This document shows positions 1 through 10,151 of a stretch of DNA of 36,461 nt, one piece after another. Numbering within the stretch: the first letter of the stretch is position 1; every line of letters begins with the position of its first letter. The notes under the pieces were generated by a model. The model saw only the letters and a list, made by a program, of their open reading frames with translations, did not search any database and had not been told where the DNA came from. Position numbers and translations under genes: made by a program. Source of the DNA: Lewinellaceae bacterium (lineage in GTDB: Bacteria > Bacteroidota > Bacteroidia > Chitinophagales > Saprospiraceae); assembly GCA_024644235.1 (NCBI GenBank), contig JAHELJ010000036.1, positions 1-36,461 on the forward strand, written 5' to 3'.

Positions 1-3000
1 CTGGTGGATGAGAACGATATCGTCAGCGTCTGGGACCTCACCGATCCGAGCGGGCATCGACGACCACAGACTTATCGGTGGTCATTTGATCCCCGAAAAT
101 ACCCGGTGATGGGTGAATTTTGGCGCAGATGGAAGGCCGGCGAGTCGTTTTTCGTGATGGAGAGTGATCTTCAGAAAGTCGAGGCAGGGCTGGAGGAGGT
201 GCGAGAAGTTTCTACCGAGTTCCACAAGGCTTTGCAAGACGCTGTGGAGCGTGGCCAATATGAAACCCAGTGGCATGCTTTTGTCGGTTTTTCTCGGGGA
301 ATGCTCGAATTCGATTTCGTTGCTTCACCCGGTGATGACCCCAGATTTATCCTCTCCAAAATGACCGGTGCTTTTGACCTGGCCTATCAGAGGTACGAGG
401 ATCTAAAGCAGGCCGAGGCCCAGGCCCGGGAAGCTCAGATTGAAGCTGCCTTAGAAAGAGTTCGTTCGGCATCGATGGCCATGCATAAAACCAATGAACT
501 TGGTCAGGTTGTAGAGGTCCTGTTTCAACAGTTCTCTGAGCTGAAATTGGACTTCTATCAAGTATGGATCAACATATTCATTCTTGAAAAAGGAATTTCC
601 AATTGCTGGTTTTCACCTGTAGATGGGGTGATAGCAAAAGCTTATACAGCTGAAGTGCCTCTGGGCCCTTTTGAAGAAACCTCGATAAAAAGCTGGAGAG
701 CAGGTGAAGAATTTTCATACCTGTCCTGGAGTGGCTTAGAGGAAGTGGATGAAATCATGAAAGCGTTAACTGAAATGACAGGGCACTCTAGCTTTGCAAG
801 AATCCAGGAAGAGAAGAGAATGGATCGTGTGGAAATTGCCGATTGCAATCATAAATATGGTGTTTTGGCGATGGCAAAGAATGATGACATCACAGATGAG
901 GATCGGTCAATATTAAAGCGCTTCACTAAAGTATTCGAACAGACCTACACCCGCTTCCTTGACCTACAAAAAGCAGAGGCTCAAGCCCGGGAAGCACAAA
1001 TCGAAGCTGCACTGGAAAGAGTCAGGAGCAGGGCCATGGCCATGCACCAAAGTGATGAACTAGCCGAGGTGATCGACACTGTTTATCAGGAAGTCCGTCT
1101 GTTAGGATTTGATGCCTGGGGATCAGCTTTGATTACTCGTAGTGAAACCGGAGATGGTTGGGATATGTGGCTGTCTTTGACGGAGCAGCATGTTCTTCCG
1201 GAAGCGATCCCTGTCCCAGCTATCGAAGACCCCATTCAGCAAAGATTCTTTGAAGCTTGGAAGAAAGAGGGGTCTTACCAAGTGATCGAATTTGGGGGAG
1301 AAGAGAAACGAACTTATGACCACCGGCTTTTCAATGAAACGAATTGGAAGGATCTTTCGGAGCCTGTAAAAGCACAGATGCAAGCATTGGAACATGTATC
1401 CGTCTCGATTGCAGTCATGCCGCATAGTGTCCTTGAGACGGTCGGCACTGAGCCACTAACTGAGGATAAAGCAAGCATTCTCCAGCGCTTTGCCCAGGTC
1501 TTCGAACAGACCTACACCCGTTTCCTGGACCTGAAAAAGGCTGAGGCTCAAGCCCGGGAAGCGCAGATTGAAGCTGCTTTGGAAAGAATAAGGTCTCAAT
1601 CGCTTGCCATGCATAAAACGGAAGACCTGCGAGAAGTAGTGAAAGTGTTGTTTGAGCAGATGCAAAAGCTAAGTGTTGAGATGGACTTTGGGTCCGTTAG
1701 CATCTACATTTTTGATGAAAGTACGAGAGACCTGGTCCAATGGCTCGCTTTACCGAGTGGTGTCGAGTTACTGGAAGTGCCTTACTTTGACCACCCGATC
1801 ATGTCGGCAATTTTTGAGGCCAGAGAACGCGGTGATGATTTTCTTGCCAAAGTGTTTCCTGTGGAAGTAAAGAATTCCTGGACTGAGAAGGGCTTTGAGG
1901 TTACCGATTATAAGCATCTCCCTGACGAATTTAAGGCAGCTATTCTAGCAGCACCAGGCTATTCGCTCTCGATGACGCTTGCAAAAAACTCCGGCATCGC
2001 TATACCCAACTTTGAAGGAAAGTTACTCTCCGATGAGGATAACAGAATTCTGAAACGAGTGGGAAGAGTCTTTGAACAATCGTATATCCGCTTCCTCGAT
2101 CTCAAAAATGCAGAAGCCCAGGCTCGCGAGGCCCAAATCGAGGCTGCACTGGAAAGGGTACGAAGTCGAGCCATGGCCATGCACAAATCCGATGAATTGG
2201 TAGAGGTTGCCATCCTGTTACGCAAGGAAATGGGATTGCTGGGTGTGGAAGAACTGGAAACCAGTTCGATTTACATTCACAATGATGAAACCGGGAAAAC
2301 GGAATGCTGGTTCGCCATCCAAGATCGTGAAGACGAAAGCAATATGATTTCAGACCATATGATCATTGACCTGAACAATACTTGGGTGGGTAGACAGATG
2401 CTGCAGTTTTATCGCTCGGAAGAATTGAAGGCCTCAATACTCATGCAAGGGGACAATCGCAGTGAATGGATTACCTATTGCGCAGACAATTGCGAATTGT
2501 TTTCAGCAGCATTTTATGGCGATGACATCCCCGAGCGTACGTATCATCTCTATAAGTTCAACAGTGGATACATGGGCGCTGCGGCACCCGGTGACATATC
2601 GGACGAAAGTTGGGACTTGCTGAAGCGGGCGACAGCGGTATTTTCATTGGCCTATACCCGTTTTAGTGATCTAAAAAATGCTGAAGCGCAGGCACGCGAG
2701 GCACGGATCGAAGCAGCCCTGGAAAAAGTGAGAAGCCGCACCATGGGTATGCAAAAAAGTGAGGATCTCGAAGAGGTGATTAAGGTGGTCTTCGACCAGT
2801 TCGTCCAACTGGACATCTTTGTGCAGCACACCGGTTTCCTCATCGATTACCAAAACCGGGACGACATGTTGATCTGGCTGGCAGATGAGAATGCCGTCTT
2901 CCCTCAGATATCCATCCCCTATTTTGATTCTCCCCATTGGAACAGCTTCCGCGAAGCTAAAGAGAAGGGGCGAGACCTATTCACCAACCATCTGAATTTT

Positions 3001-6000
3001 GAAGAAAAAAATAGCTTTTACCAGGAGCTATTTACCCATATCCCAGACTTAATAGAGGAAACCAAGGATTACTATTTTAAGTGCCCCGGCTTAGCCATAT
3101 CAACGGTATTGATGGACAACGTCGGTCTGTACATCGAGAATTTTGAGGGCCAACCCTATTCCGATGAAGAGAACAGCATTCTGCTGCGATTTGGTAAAGT
3201 GTTTCAACAGACTTACACACGCTTCCTTGATCTGCAGAAAGCGGAAGCACAGGCCAGAGAGTCACAGATACAGTTGTGTTTGGAAAGAGTAAGAGCCAAA
3301 GCATTGGCCATGCAATCATCCGATGATATGGATGATGTGCTGAGTCTACTTTTTGAACAGTACGACGTCCTCGGTCTGGAGCCGTATTCTGCATTTCGAT
3401 CCATCATTGATATCCCCAACAACCAGTTCCATCTCCGCATGACCGGACGAAAAGGAAAAAAGGGAGTTAGAGAATCCACCATTCAGCACAAGACGGTAGG
3501 TGCCTGGGATGATATTAAAGGACGACGCCAGAAGTCTGCTGAAACGGGATATCAACTCCTTGAATTCAAGGGAGAAGATCTCGAAGAACTTTTCGCTCTA
3601 CTGCATGAACTACAGGAGACCTTCTCTGAAGATGAAAGATTGAGGATTGAAGATTTTCCTAATGGCTTGTACACTTATGAAGGTCATCACAAGCATGGAT
3701 ACTTGGGGTACCTGCAGGACCGACCGGCCACCGAAGAAGAGATAGGCATTGTTGTGAGGTTCGCCAAAGAGTTTGATTCTGTTTACCAGCGCTTCCTGGA
3801 CCTCCAAAAAGCGGAAGCACAGGCCAGGGAAGCGCAGATTGAAGCGGCCCTGGAAAAAGTAAGGAGTCGTACGATGGGTATGCAAAAGAGTGAGGAACTG
3901 CCCCTGGCAGCCAACTTACTGTTTCAGCAGATTCAATCGCTTGGTATGCCAGCCTGGAGTGCAGGTTATTGCATTTGGAAAGATGATAGAAAGGCGATCA
4001 CTGCCTGGATGAGCAGTGAAGGGGTATTGCAACCACCATTCGATGCTCCGACCACCGAAGATGAATTGTTCATGGAAATGCGAAAAGGGCAGGAACAGGG
4101 TAAAACATTTCATGTGGTGGAGATGGGAGGCGAAGACCTGGTCGCTCACTACGTATACATGCGGACCCTCCCGGTGGTGGGGGAAATTCTGGATTCCATC
4201 ATTGATGCCGGGCATCCGCTTCCCACATACCAGATCATGCATTACGCCTATTTCTCCCATGGTCTGCTCCTCTTCATCACTTACGAGCCGGTGCCCGAAG
4301 CCCATCCGATATTCCAACGCTTCGCAAAAGTTTTTGATCAGACGTACACTCGTTTTCTGGACCTGCAAACAGCGGAAGCTCAGGCCAGAGAGGCCCAGAT
4401 CGAAGCGGCTCTGGAAAAAGTGAGGAGTCGCACCATGGGCATGCAGAAGAGTGAAGAACTGCCGGAAGTTGCTAACGTATTATTTCTTCAGATCCAATCC
4501 CTGGGTATTCCCACCTGGAGTGCCGGCTATAATATTCTGTCGGAGGACAAAAAATCCAGCACTTGTATCATGAGCAGTGAGGGACAAATCCAATCGGCAT
4601 TTCAGCTTCCTCTGACCGGAGAAAAATCGTTTCGCGAATGGTATGATGCTATTCGGCAAGGAGAACCATTCTTTGTTCAGGAGCTAGGTGGGAAAGAATT
4701 GGGGGAGCACTATCAATATTTATTTTCCCTGCCCGATATTCAGCAAGCGATTGATCCTATTGAAAAAGCGGGAATCTCGTTTCCCACTTATCAAATCAAT
4801 CACCTCTCTTTCTTTCAACATGGTTTTCTACTGTTTATCACCTATGAAAAAGTGCCCGAGGCCCATGATATTTTTAAACGGTTTACCCTGGTCTTTGAGC
4901 AAACCTATACCCGCTTTCTGGATCTAAAAAAAGCTGAAGCACAAGCACGAGAAGCCCAAATAGAAGCCGCGCTGGAAAAAGTCAGGTCCAGCTCATTGGC
5001 GGTGACTAAGGTGGATGAATTTAATGAAGTGGTGAAAGTGGTATTCGAAAAACTAAGCGGATTTCAAATACCTGTCTCTTCTATTACAATAGCCACTCTG
5101 ACGGAGGGATCCAAAGATATGTTGGTATTTGGTTGTGGAGAAGGCCAAGCGGGGTTAGCTACTTTGAAATTTCATCTTCCTTATTTCAAAAATGCCTTCA
5201 TTGATGACGCCTTTCGGGAGCGAAGCAAATCAGTGACAGGCTATTACAGCAAAGTATATTCCGAAAAGGATAAAAACGTGTATTACGACCACGTTTTTAA
5301 ACATACGGAACTCAAAAATTTACCGGAAGATCTGAAGGAACAAGTTAGGGAGAGCAGATCCTATGGTCTTTCCACCGCCTATGCGAAGCATTCGATGATC
5401 ATGGTCAATGATTTCAACGGCAATATTTTAGAAGAGGACCAGGCTGAAATATTAAAGAGATTTTCAACCGTCTTTGAACAAGCTTACATCCGCTTTCTCG
5501 ACCTGCAAAAAGCGGAAGCCCGGGCCCGGGAAGCAAAAATTGAAGCGGCATTGGAAAAGGTCAGAAGCCGTACGATGGCCATGCACAGGGCGGACGAACT
5601 GCATGAAGTGGTGACGGTAGTAGTTGAAAGGTTGATGGATCTGGGAGTCATCCTGGATGCCAACGGAGTGATCCTATGCACCTATTTTAAGGACTCAAGA
5701 GATGTCCTCCATTGGATCGCATCGCCCGACTTCAGCTTTACCGGGAGCTACCTACTACCTTATTTTGACCATCCGATTTTCAGGGCTGCGTGGGAATCAA
5801 GACTCAGCGGAGACGAATACTTTTCACAATCTTTTTCAGTGGAGGAGAAGAACAGTTTCTTCGAATACGCTTTCGAACATTCTGACTACAAACATTTTCC
5901 CGATGAATTCAAGGAGTGGGTCTTCCAAAATGACAAACACTCCCTTTCTTTTGCCTGGACAGAAAACGCTGCCATTTTAGTTCCCTCCCATACTGGAGTG

Positions 6001-6936
6001 GTCCCCGAAGGAGAAGACATTGAAATTCTGAAGAGGTTTGCCCGTGTTTTCGAACAAGCATATGTACGCTTTATGGACCTCCAAAAAGCGGAGAAACAAG
6101 CCAGCCTAATCAAAGAAGAGCGCGACAGGCTGGAAGTGACATTGCAAGAACTTAAGGCCACCCAATCCCAGCTCATTCAGGCCGAAAAAATGGCTTCGCT
6201 CGGTGAGCTCACAGCCGGAATTGCCCATGAGATCAAAAACCCCCTCAATTTTGTAAACAACTTTGCCGATGTGAGCAATGAACTCATCGAAGAAATGCAG
6301 GATGAACTGGCAAAGGGGAACACCACGGATGCCCTGGAAATTGTCAACGACCTCATCCTAAATCTGGAAAAAATACAACACCATGGACAGCGGGCCGACT
6401 CTATTGTGAAGGGGATGCTCCAACACAGCCGGGCCAGTGAGGGTAAAAAAGAACTTACTGATATCAACGCGCTTGCGGAAGAATATCTCAGGCTGGCTTA
6501 TCACGGCCTGCGGGCCAAGGACAAGTCCTTCAATGCCACAATGGAGACACAGTTCGATGAAAACCTCCCAAAAATTGAGCTGGTGCCTCAGGATATCGGT
6601 CGGGTGATTCTTAATCTGATCACCAATGCTTTTTATGCGGTCAATGAAAGGAGCAACAAAGAGAAAAACGGCTACACACCAAAGGTAGTTGTTGCTACCA
6701 AGCACGAAAACGGGACGGTAGAAGTAGTCGTTGCCGACAACGGCCCGGGTATACCCGATGAGATCAGAGACAAAATCTTCCAACCTTTCTTCACTACGAA
6801 ACCTACTGGTTCGGGTACCGGCCTTGGATTGAGCATCAGCTATGATATCATTAAGGTACATGGCGGCGAGATCAGTGTAGATAAGCCCACAGGTGGGGGC
6901 ACTGAATTTATTATTCGATTACCCGTGAATGTTTAG
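1..6936 (+). CDS. Cytosolic sensor histidine kinase with about 11 tandem sensor modules (5' partial)
   Basis: The frame is open to the first base of the window and the protein begins inside a sensor module, so the gene extends further left; the GTG at 4 is not a convincing start. A linker of about 35 residues (core [19 protein letters not shown]) recurs near residues 137, 324, 513, 703, 893, 1080, 1270, 1457, 1644 and 1837, and a variant leads into the kinase at about 2029. Spacing is 187-193 residues. Each linker resembles a signalling helix, and the 150-residue domains between look GAF-like, although I cannot assign them firmly. The C-terminus has a HisKA H-box (GIAHEIKNP, His2075), an N-box ([10 protein letters not shown]), then DNGPGIP and GTGLGLS motifs of an HATPase. 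I see no signal peptide, membrane helix or receiver domain, so it should be a soluble kinase sensing several internal cues. Its response regulator is not in the window. Kinase identity is near certain; sensor ligands are unknown. Confidence 0.93.
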   Translation: MVDENDIVSVWDLTDPSGHRRPQTYRWSFDPRKYPVMGEFWRRWKAGESFFVMESDLQKVEAGLEEVREVSTEFHKALQDAVERGQYETQWHAFVGFSRGMLEFDFVASPGDDPRFILSKMTGAFDLAYQRYEDLKQAEAQAREAQIEAALERVRSASMAMHKTNELGQVVEVLFQQFSELKLDFYQVWINIFILEKGISNCWFSPVDGVIAKAYTAEVPLGPFEETSIKSWRAGEEFSYLSWSGLEEVDEIMKALTEMTGHSSFARIQEEKRMDRVEIADCNHKYGVLAMAKNDDITDEDRSILKRFTKVFEQTYTRFLDLQKAEAQAREAQIEAALERVRSRAMAMHQSDELAEVIDTVYQEVRLLGFDAWGSALITRSETGDGWDMWLSLTEQHVLPEAIPVPAIEDPIQQRFFEAWKKEGSYQVIEFGGEEKRTYDHRLFNETNWKDLSEPVKAQMQALEHVSVSIAVMPHSVLETVGTEPLTEDKASILQRFAQVFEQTYTRFLDLKKAEAQAREAQIEAALERIRSQSLAMHKTEDLREVVKVLFEQMQKLSVEMDFGSVSIYIFDESTRDLVQWLALPSGVELLEVPYFDHPIMSAIFEARERGDDFLAKVFPVEVKNSWTEKGFEVTDYKHLPDEFKAAILAAPGYSLSMTLAKNSGIAIPNFEGKLLSDEDNRILKRVGRVFEQSYIRFLDLKNAEAQAREAQIEAALERVRSRAMAMHKSDELVEVAILLRKEMGLLGVEELETSSIYIHNDETGKTECWFAIQDREDESNMISDHMIIDLNNTWVGRQMLQFYRSEELKASILMQGDNRSEWITYCADNCELFSAAFYGDDIPERTYHLYKFNSGYMGAAAPGDISDESWDLLKRATAVFSLAYTRFSDLKNAEAQAREARIEAALEKVRSRTMGMQKSEDLEEVIKVVFDQFVQLDIFVQHTGFLIDYQNRDDMLIWLADENAVFPQISIPYFDSPHWNSFREAKEKGRDLFTNHLNFEEKNSFYQELFTHIPDLIEETKDYYFKCPGLAISTVLMDNVGLYIENFEGQPYSDEENSILLRFGKVFQQTYTRFLDLQKAEAQARESQIQLCLERVRAKALAMQSSDDMDDVLSLLFEQYDVLGLEPYSAFRSIIDIPNNQFHLRMTGRKGKKGVRESTIQHKTVGAWDDIKGRRQKSAETGYQLLEFKGEDLEELFALLHELQETFSEDERLRIEDFPNGLYTYEGHHKHGYLGYLQDRPATEEEIGIVVRFAKEFDSVYQRFLDLQKAEAQAREAQIEAALEKVRSRTMGMQKSEELPLAANLLFQQIQSLGMPAWSAGYCIWKDDRKAITAWMSSEGVLQPPFDAPTTEDELFMEMRKGQEQGKTFHVVEMGGEDLVAHYVYMRTLPVVGEILDSIIDAGHPLPTYQIMHYAYFSHGLLLFITYEPVPEAHPIFQRFAKVFDQTYTRFLDLQTAEAQAREAQIEAALEKVRSRTMGMQKSEELPEVANVLFLQIQSLGIPTWSAGYNILSEDKKSSTCIMSSEGQIQSAFQLPLTGEKSFREWYDAIRQGEPFFVQELGGKELGEHYQYLFSLPDIQQAIDPIEKAGISFPTYQINHLSFFQHGFLLFITYEKVPEAHDIFKRFTLVFEQTYTRFLDLKKAEAQAREAQIEAALEKVRSSSLAVTKVDEFNEVVKVVFEKLSGFQIPVSSITIATLTEGSKDMLVFGCGEGQAGLATLKFHLPYFKNAFIDDAFRERSKSVTGYYSKVYSEKDKNVYYDHVFKHTELKNLPEDLKEQVRESRSYGLSTAYAKHSMIMVNDFNGNILEEDQAEILKRFSTVFEQAYIRFLDLQKAEARAREAKIEAALEKVRSRTMAMHRADELHEVVTVVVERLMDLGVILDANGVILCTYFKDSRDVLHWIASPDFSFTGSYLLPYFDHPIFRAAWESRLSGDEYFSQSFSVEEKNSFFEYAFEHSDYKHFPDEFKEWVFQNDKHSLSFAWTENAAILVPSHTGVVPEGEDIEILKRFARVFEQAYVRFMDLQKAEKQASLIKEERDRLEVTLQELKATQSQLIQAEKMASLGELTAGIAHEIKNPLNFVNNFADVSNELIEEMQDELAKGNTTDALEIVNDLILNLEKIQHHGQRADSIVKGMLQHSRASEGKKELTDINALAEEYLRLAYHGLRAKDKSFNATMETQFDENLPKIELVPQDIGRVILNLITNAFYAVNERSNKEKNGYTPKVVVATKHENGTVEVVVADNGPGIPDEIRDKIFQPFFTTKPTGSGTGLGLSISYDIIKVHGGEISVDKPTGGGTEFIIRLPVNV

Positions 6937-6955
6937 AAATGAAATGCCTTTAATC

Positions 6956-7036
6956 TGGTGCTTGGAATTTGGTGCTTGAAATTTGGTGCTTGAAATTTGG
7001 TGCTTGAAATTTAGTGCTTAAAATTTCATGCTTGAT
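6956..7036 (+). repeat. 14-nt repeat array A (about 6 units)
   Basis: About six head-to-tail copies of a 14-nt unit (TGGTGCTTGAAATT in this phase) start 20 bases after the first kinase stop codon. The last two copies have diverged. It is the same family and orientation as the arrays at 7157, 9946, 13818 and 14388. The unit is not palindromic, so it is neither a terminator nor a CRISPR repeat. Confidence 0.9.
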
Positions 7037-7074
7037 TGGGAACAACTTTTACGATATTACTACCAGCGAACTAA
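7035..7074 (+). pseudogene. Detached 3' tail of a lost histidine kinase gene
   Basis: Codons at 7039-7074 read GTTFTILLPAN followed by TAA. This matches the last codons of the kinases ending at 9845 (GTTFTILLPMN) and 13541 (GTTFTILLPTN), and the bases are nearly identical. It also has the same downstream sequence (ATTCCAAAGTATGAG). No kinase precedes it: array A lies directly upstream. I infer that a further kinase gene was deleted here, or that its tail was copied in by recombination. Confidence 0.8.
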
Positions 7075-7106
7075 ATCAACAAATTCCAAATCCCAAATTC
7101 CAAAGT

Positions 7107-7153
7107 ATGAGATTGAAAACAGCTAGGAAGGAGGAGGGGAAGAACCAGTCCAG
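7107..7153 (+). pseudogene. Fragment R1 of a four-helix-bundle gene
   Basis: This segment (ATGAGATTGAAAACAGC, then AAGGAGGAGG) aligns with codons around MRLKIARKEAKE of the intact four-helix-bundle gene, near 14187-14230. It runs straight into repeat array B, just as the intact gene is followed by array E. Most of the gene is missing. Confidence 0.6.
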
Positions 7154-7156
7154 CCC

Positions 7157-7312
7157 GGATTTTGGTGCTTGGATTTTGGTGCTTGGAACTTGGTGCTCAG
7201 TACTTGAAAATTTGGTGCTTGGAATTTCATGCTTGGTATTTGGATTTTGGTGCTTGGTATTTGGATTTTGGTGCTTGGTATTTGGATTTTGGAATTTGGT
7301 GCTTTTCAATTC
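7157..7312 (+). repeat. 14-nt repeat array B with a 21-nt higher-order period
   Basis: Degenerate copies of TTTGGTGCTTGGA with inserted TATTTGGAT segments give about three exact 21-nt periods near 7230-7295. The array is open in the frame of the downstream kinase (it would encode repeated LVFGFWC), but that kinase has its own signal peptide starting at 7326, so translation of the array is unlikely. Confidence 0.85.
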
Positions 7313-7325
7313 CGGCAAAACAATA

Positions 7326-9845
7326 ATGTGCCATGGTCTCCATATCGCTTCCATTCTCATTATCTGCTCGAGTTTTTTCCAGATCCAGGCACAGGATACG
7401 ACGGTCGTACTACCGGATCAGTTGGACAGCCTCCATCAACTGATTGAAAATGGTAGAGAAGACACAAACCAAATTATCCTGTTAAATGAGTACGCACGAC
7501 TTTGTTTCTATAATCTTGATTATTTATCGGGACTATTAGCTGCTAGCGAAGCGAGAACTCTTGCAGAAAAACTACGATACCGAAACGGAGAACTTCATTT
7601 TTTCAAGACAATAAGTCATCTTCATCGGAATACCACTTTAGGTGCCTATTACTTAATCATATCCGACTGGCATTCAAACGAAGGCATCCCCCAAGATGCA
7701 CTTACCGGTGCGTTCTCCCATCCTATCGGGCTTTATGACCACGACCTGAATAGAATTCAAAATCAACTTTTACTGGCACTGGACTCGCTCGAAAACGAGG
7801 GAGATAAGGAAATTATAGCTAACCTATATTTTGCCATTTTCCATAATTCCGAGCTCCTGGGCGATACAGACCAGGCTGCTGATTATTGGGATCTCGCCTA
7901 TGATGCCATTGTAGAGTTGGGACAACCATTTCCCCGGGTACTGCTACTTTTTAAGAAAATCGGCTTCTTACGATTCATTAATAACGTGGATAGTGCCCGG
8001 CAGCTTGAAATAGAAGCCATCAACCTGGTAGATCAAACCGAAGATCTGAAACTAAAAGGGCTCATGTTCTTTGTGATCGGCAACCACTATCTATTTGCTC
8101 AGGGCCGCTTCAACCTGGCCCTGGAATATTATCTGAAGAGCGTAGATGCCTTGAAAGAAATTGAAGGAGGGCTTTTATACATGCAACTGGTCAATCTCCT
8201 GGGTGCCACTTATACCTGGTCAGGCAATGACGAAAAAGCCATATTCTATTTTGAGAAAGTCCTGGAATATTATCAGGATCACGTAAATCAGGGAAAACAT
8301 TCGCCTGAGGGACTAGAACTTCAAATGGTCTGGACATATACGAATATTGCCGATCCATTGGTCGCTAAGAATAGAACCAGGGAGGCGGATGAATATCTGG
8401 AATTGGCTCAGCCCATAGCAAAGAAGTACAATGCGTCTATCCCCTATGGCAGGTACTATCAGTTTAAAGCTCAGGTTTTCAACAAGGAAGGCAGATACGA
8501 TGATGGACTCGCTTACAACCAACTTGCTCTGGAAGAATTCAAGAAACAAAATGTCAGTCCGTTCCTGAGCCAGGTGTCACAAGATATCGCCCGTTACTAC
8601 CAGCGATCGGGAGATCTCACGCGAGCGCTGGACTATGCGTTGGAAGCCTACGAATATGGCCTTAGCAGTAATCGTGCGGACAATGCCATCGAGGCCAGTT
8701 TTTTGGTTTCAGAATTGTACGAACAAGCTGGCCAGACTCAAAGAGCTAATGAATTTCTTAAGACTCATTTGAAACTGCGGGACGAAAATGAAGCGTTGGA
8801 TCTGACCAAACGCTTTGAAGATGCGGAACTCAAATCCCTGCTGGAATCCCAAAATCGGGAGATTGCTACCCTGGAAAAAGATCGATTGCTGCAAGAACAG
8901 GAGCGTCGAAATCAGCGTCTTTGGATATTTAGCATTTCGGGTGCGCTGATCTCCGCAATTATTCTAGCACTTATTTTATTCCGGAATGCGCAGAGTCGAA
9001 AGAAAGCCAATTCGATTCTTAATGAACAAAAAGATGAAATCGAGCGTACGTTGAATCAACTGAAAGAAACTCAAAATCAACTCATCCACTCCGAAAAAAT
9101 GGCTTCGCTCGGTGAGCTCACGGCGGGCATCGCTCATGAAATAAAAAACCCCTTGAATTTTGTCAACAATTTCTCTGAATTAAACGCCGAACTCCTGGAT
9201 GAGATGGTAGAAGAAATCCGGCAAGGCGACCAGGAGGAAGCCTTCGCCATCGTGGACAACCTAAAACAAAACCTGCAAAAAATCTTACTGCACGGAAAGC
9301 GCGCCGATGGCATCGTCAAAGGAATGCTGCTGCACAGCCGGGGGAGTACCGGCGACAAAGAACTGACGGACATCAACGCCCTCTGCGATGAATACCTCCG
9401 TCTGGCTTATCACGGGTTGCGCGCCAAAGACAGCACGTTTAATTCCGGCATGGAAACCGATTTTGACGAAAACCTCCCAAAAATTGAAATTGTACCTCAG
9501 GACATCGGGCGGGTTTTACTTAATCTGATCACCAACGCTTTTTATGTGGTCCATGAAAAGGGTATGAGCCACGAGGAAACAGACTACAAACCGTTAGTTA
9601 CTATCCGCACGACGGTAAATAATGGATCTCTCAACATAGCGGTGCTTGACAATGGAAAGGGTATCCCGGAAGAGATCAAGGACAAGATCTTTCAGCCATT
9701 CTTCACCACCAAACCAACGGGGGAGGGAACTGGCTTGGGACTATCTTTAAGCTATGATATTGTCAAGGCACATGGTGGAACGATTAGAGTGGAGAGTGAC
9801 ACGGGGATGGGAACAACTTTTACGATATTATTACCAATGAATTAA
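7326..9845 (+). CDS. TPR-domain transmembrane sensor histidine kinase
   Basis: This 839-residue sensor kinase has a periplasmic TPR input. I chose the ATG at 7326 because a signal peptide follows at once (hydrophobic IASILIICSSFF, cleavage near QAQ). The 104 open codons upstream are only repeat array B. Residues 25-520 are helical TPR-type repeats, followed by one membrane helix at about 531-552 (SISGALISAIILALILF), a short coiled coil, HisKA with His604 in GIAHEIKNP, and HATPase motifs ([26 protein letters not shown]). The kinase core is very similar to the two neighbouring kinases even at base level, which implies duplication or gene conversion. There is no receiver or DNA-binding domain, so it must signal to a regulator outside the window. 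The ligand is unknown; TPRs may bind a partner protein. Confidence 0.92.
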   Translation: MCHGLHIASILIICSSFFQIQAQDTTVVLPDQLDSLHQLIENGREDTNQIILLNEYARLCFYNLDYLSGLLAASEARTLAEKLRYRNGELHFFKTISHLHRNTTLGAYYLIISDWHSNEGIPQDALTGAFSHPIGLYDHDLNRIQNQLLLALDSLENEGDKEIIANLYFAIFHNSELLGDTDQAADYWDLAYDAIVELGQPFPRVLLLFKKIGFLRFINNVDSARQLEIEAINLVDQTEDLKLKGLMFFVIGNHYLFAQGRFNLALEYYLKSVDALKEIEGGLLYMQLVNLLGATYTWSGNDEKAIFYFEKVLEYYQDHVNQGKHSPEGLELQMVWTYTNIADPLVAKNRTREADEYLELAQPIAKKYNASIPYGRYYQFKAQVFNKEGRYDDGLAYNQLALEEFKKQNVSPFLSQVSQDIARYYQRSGDLTRALDYALEAYEYGLSSNRADNAIEASFLVSELYEQAGQTQRANEFLKTHLKLRDENEALDLTKRFEDAELKSLLESQNREIATLEKDRLLQEQERRNQRLWIFSISGALISAIILALILFRNAQSRKKANSILNEQKDEIERTLNQLKETQNQLIHSEKMASLGELTAGIAHEIKNPLNFVNNFSELNAELLDEMVEEIRQGDQEEAFAIVDNLKQNLQKILLHGKRADGIVKGMLLHSRGSTGDKELTDINALCDEYLRLAYHGLRAKDSTFNSGMETDFDENLPKIEIVPQDIGRVLLNLITNAFYVVHEKGMSHEETDYKPLVTIRTTVNNGSLNIAVLDNGKGIPEEIKDKIFQPFFTTKPTGEGTGLGLSLSYDIVKAHGGTIRVESDTGMGTTFTILLPMN

Positions 9846-9881
9846 TTCTATCCAAATTCCAAAGTATGAGAAACGAAAATA

Positions 9882-9946
9882 GGAAAAAAGACTTCTTGAT
9901 GAGATTAAAAACAGCTAGGAAGGAGGGTGGAAGAATCAGTCCATTG
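9882..9946 (+). pseudogene. Fragment R2 of a four-helix-bundle gene
   Basis: The bases translate as KKDFLMRLKTARKEGG, against KRDFLMRLKIARKEAK in the intact gene (about 14168-14235), with roughly 80% base identity. The fragment lies 37 bases after the kinase stop and joins array C directly. It is the clearest of the gene fragments. Confidence 0.75.
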
Positions 9947-10113
9947 CTTGGAATTTGGTGCTTGAAATTTGGTGCTTGGAATTTGGTGCTTGAAATTTGG
10001 TGCTTGAAATTTGGTGCTTGAAATTTGGTGCTTGAAATTTGGTGCTTGAAATTTGGTGCTTGAAATTTGGTGCTTGAAATTTGGTGCTTGAAATTTGGTG
10101 CTTGAAATTTTGA
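9946..10113 (+). repeat. 14-nt repeat array C (12 units)
   Basis: Twelve almost perfect head-to-tail copies of GCTTGAAATTTGGT occupy 168 bases. Two units carry GCTTGGAATTTGGT. It is the most homogeneous array in the window, which suggests recent expansion or homogenisation. It lies between fragment R2 and the start of the next kinase gene. Confidence 0.95.
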
Positions 10114-10151
10114 ATTTGCAATTAGGTGCGACATCCTCTGAGTAGAGAAAA

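Noticed and set aside
7014-7325. N-terminal extension of the TPR kinase
   Set aside because: It is composed of a kinase tail scar and array B, while a proper signal peptide begins at 7326.
6956-10113. CRISPR array
   Set aside because: Units are 14 nt and contiguous without unique spacers, and there are no cas genes.
9820-10134. Minus-strand open frames with repeated KHQISSTKFQAPNF peptides (also near 7076, 13698, 14226)
   Set aside because: They are translations of the 14-nt repeat arrays; they have low complexity, several overlapping frames are open at once, and no initiation context is visible.
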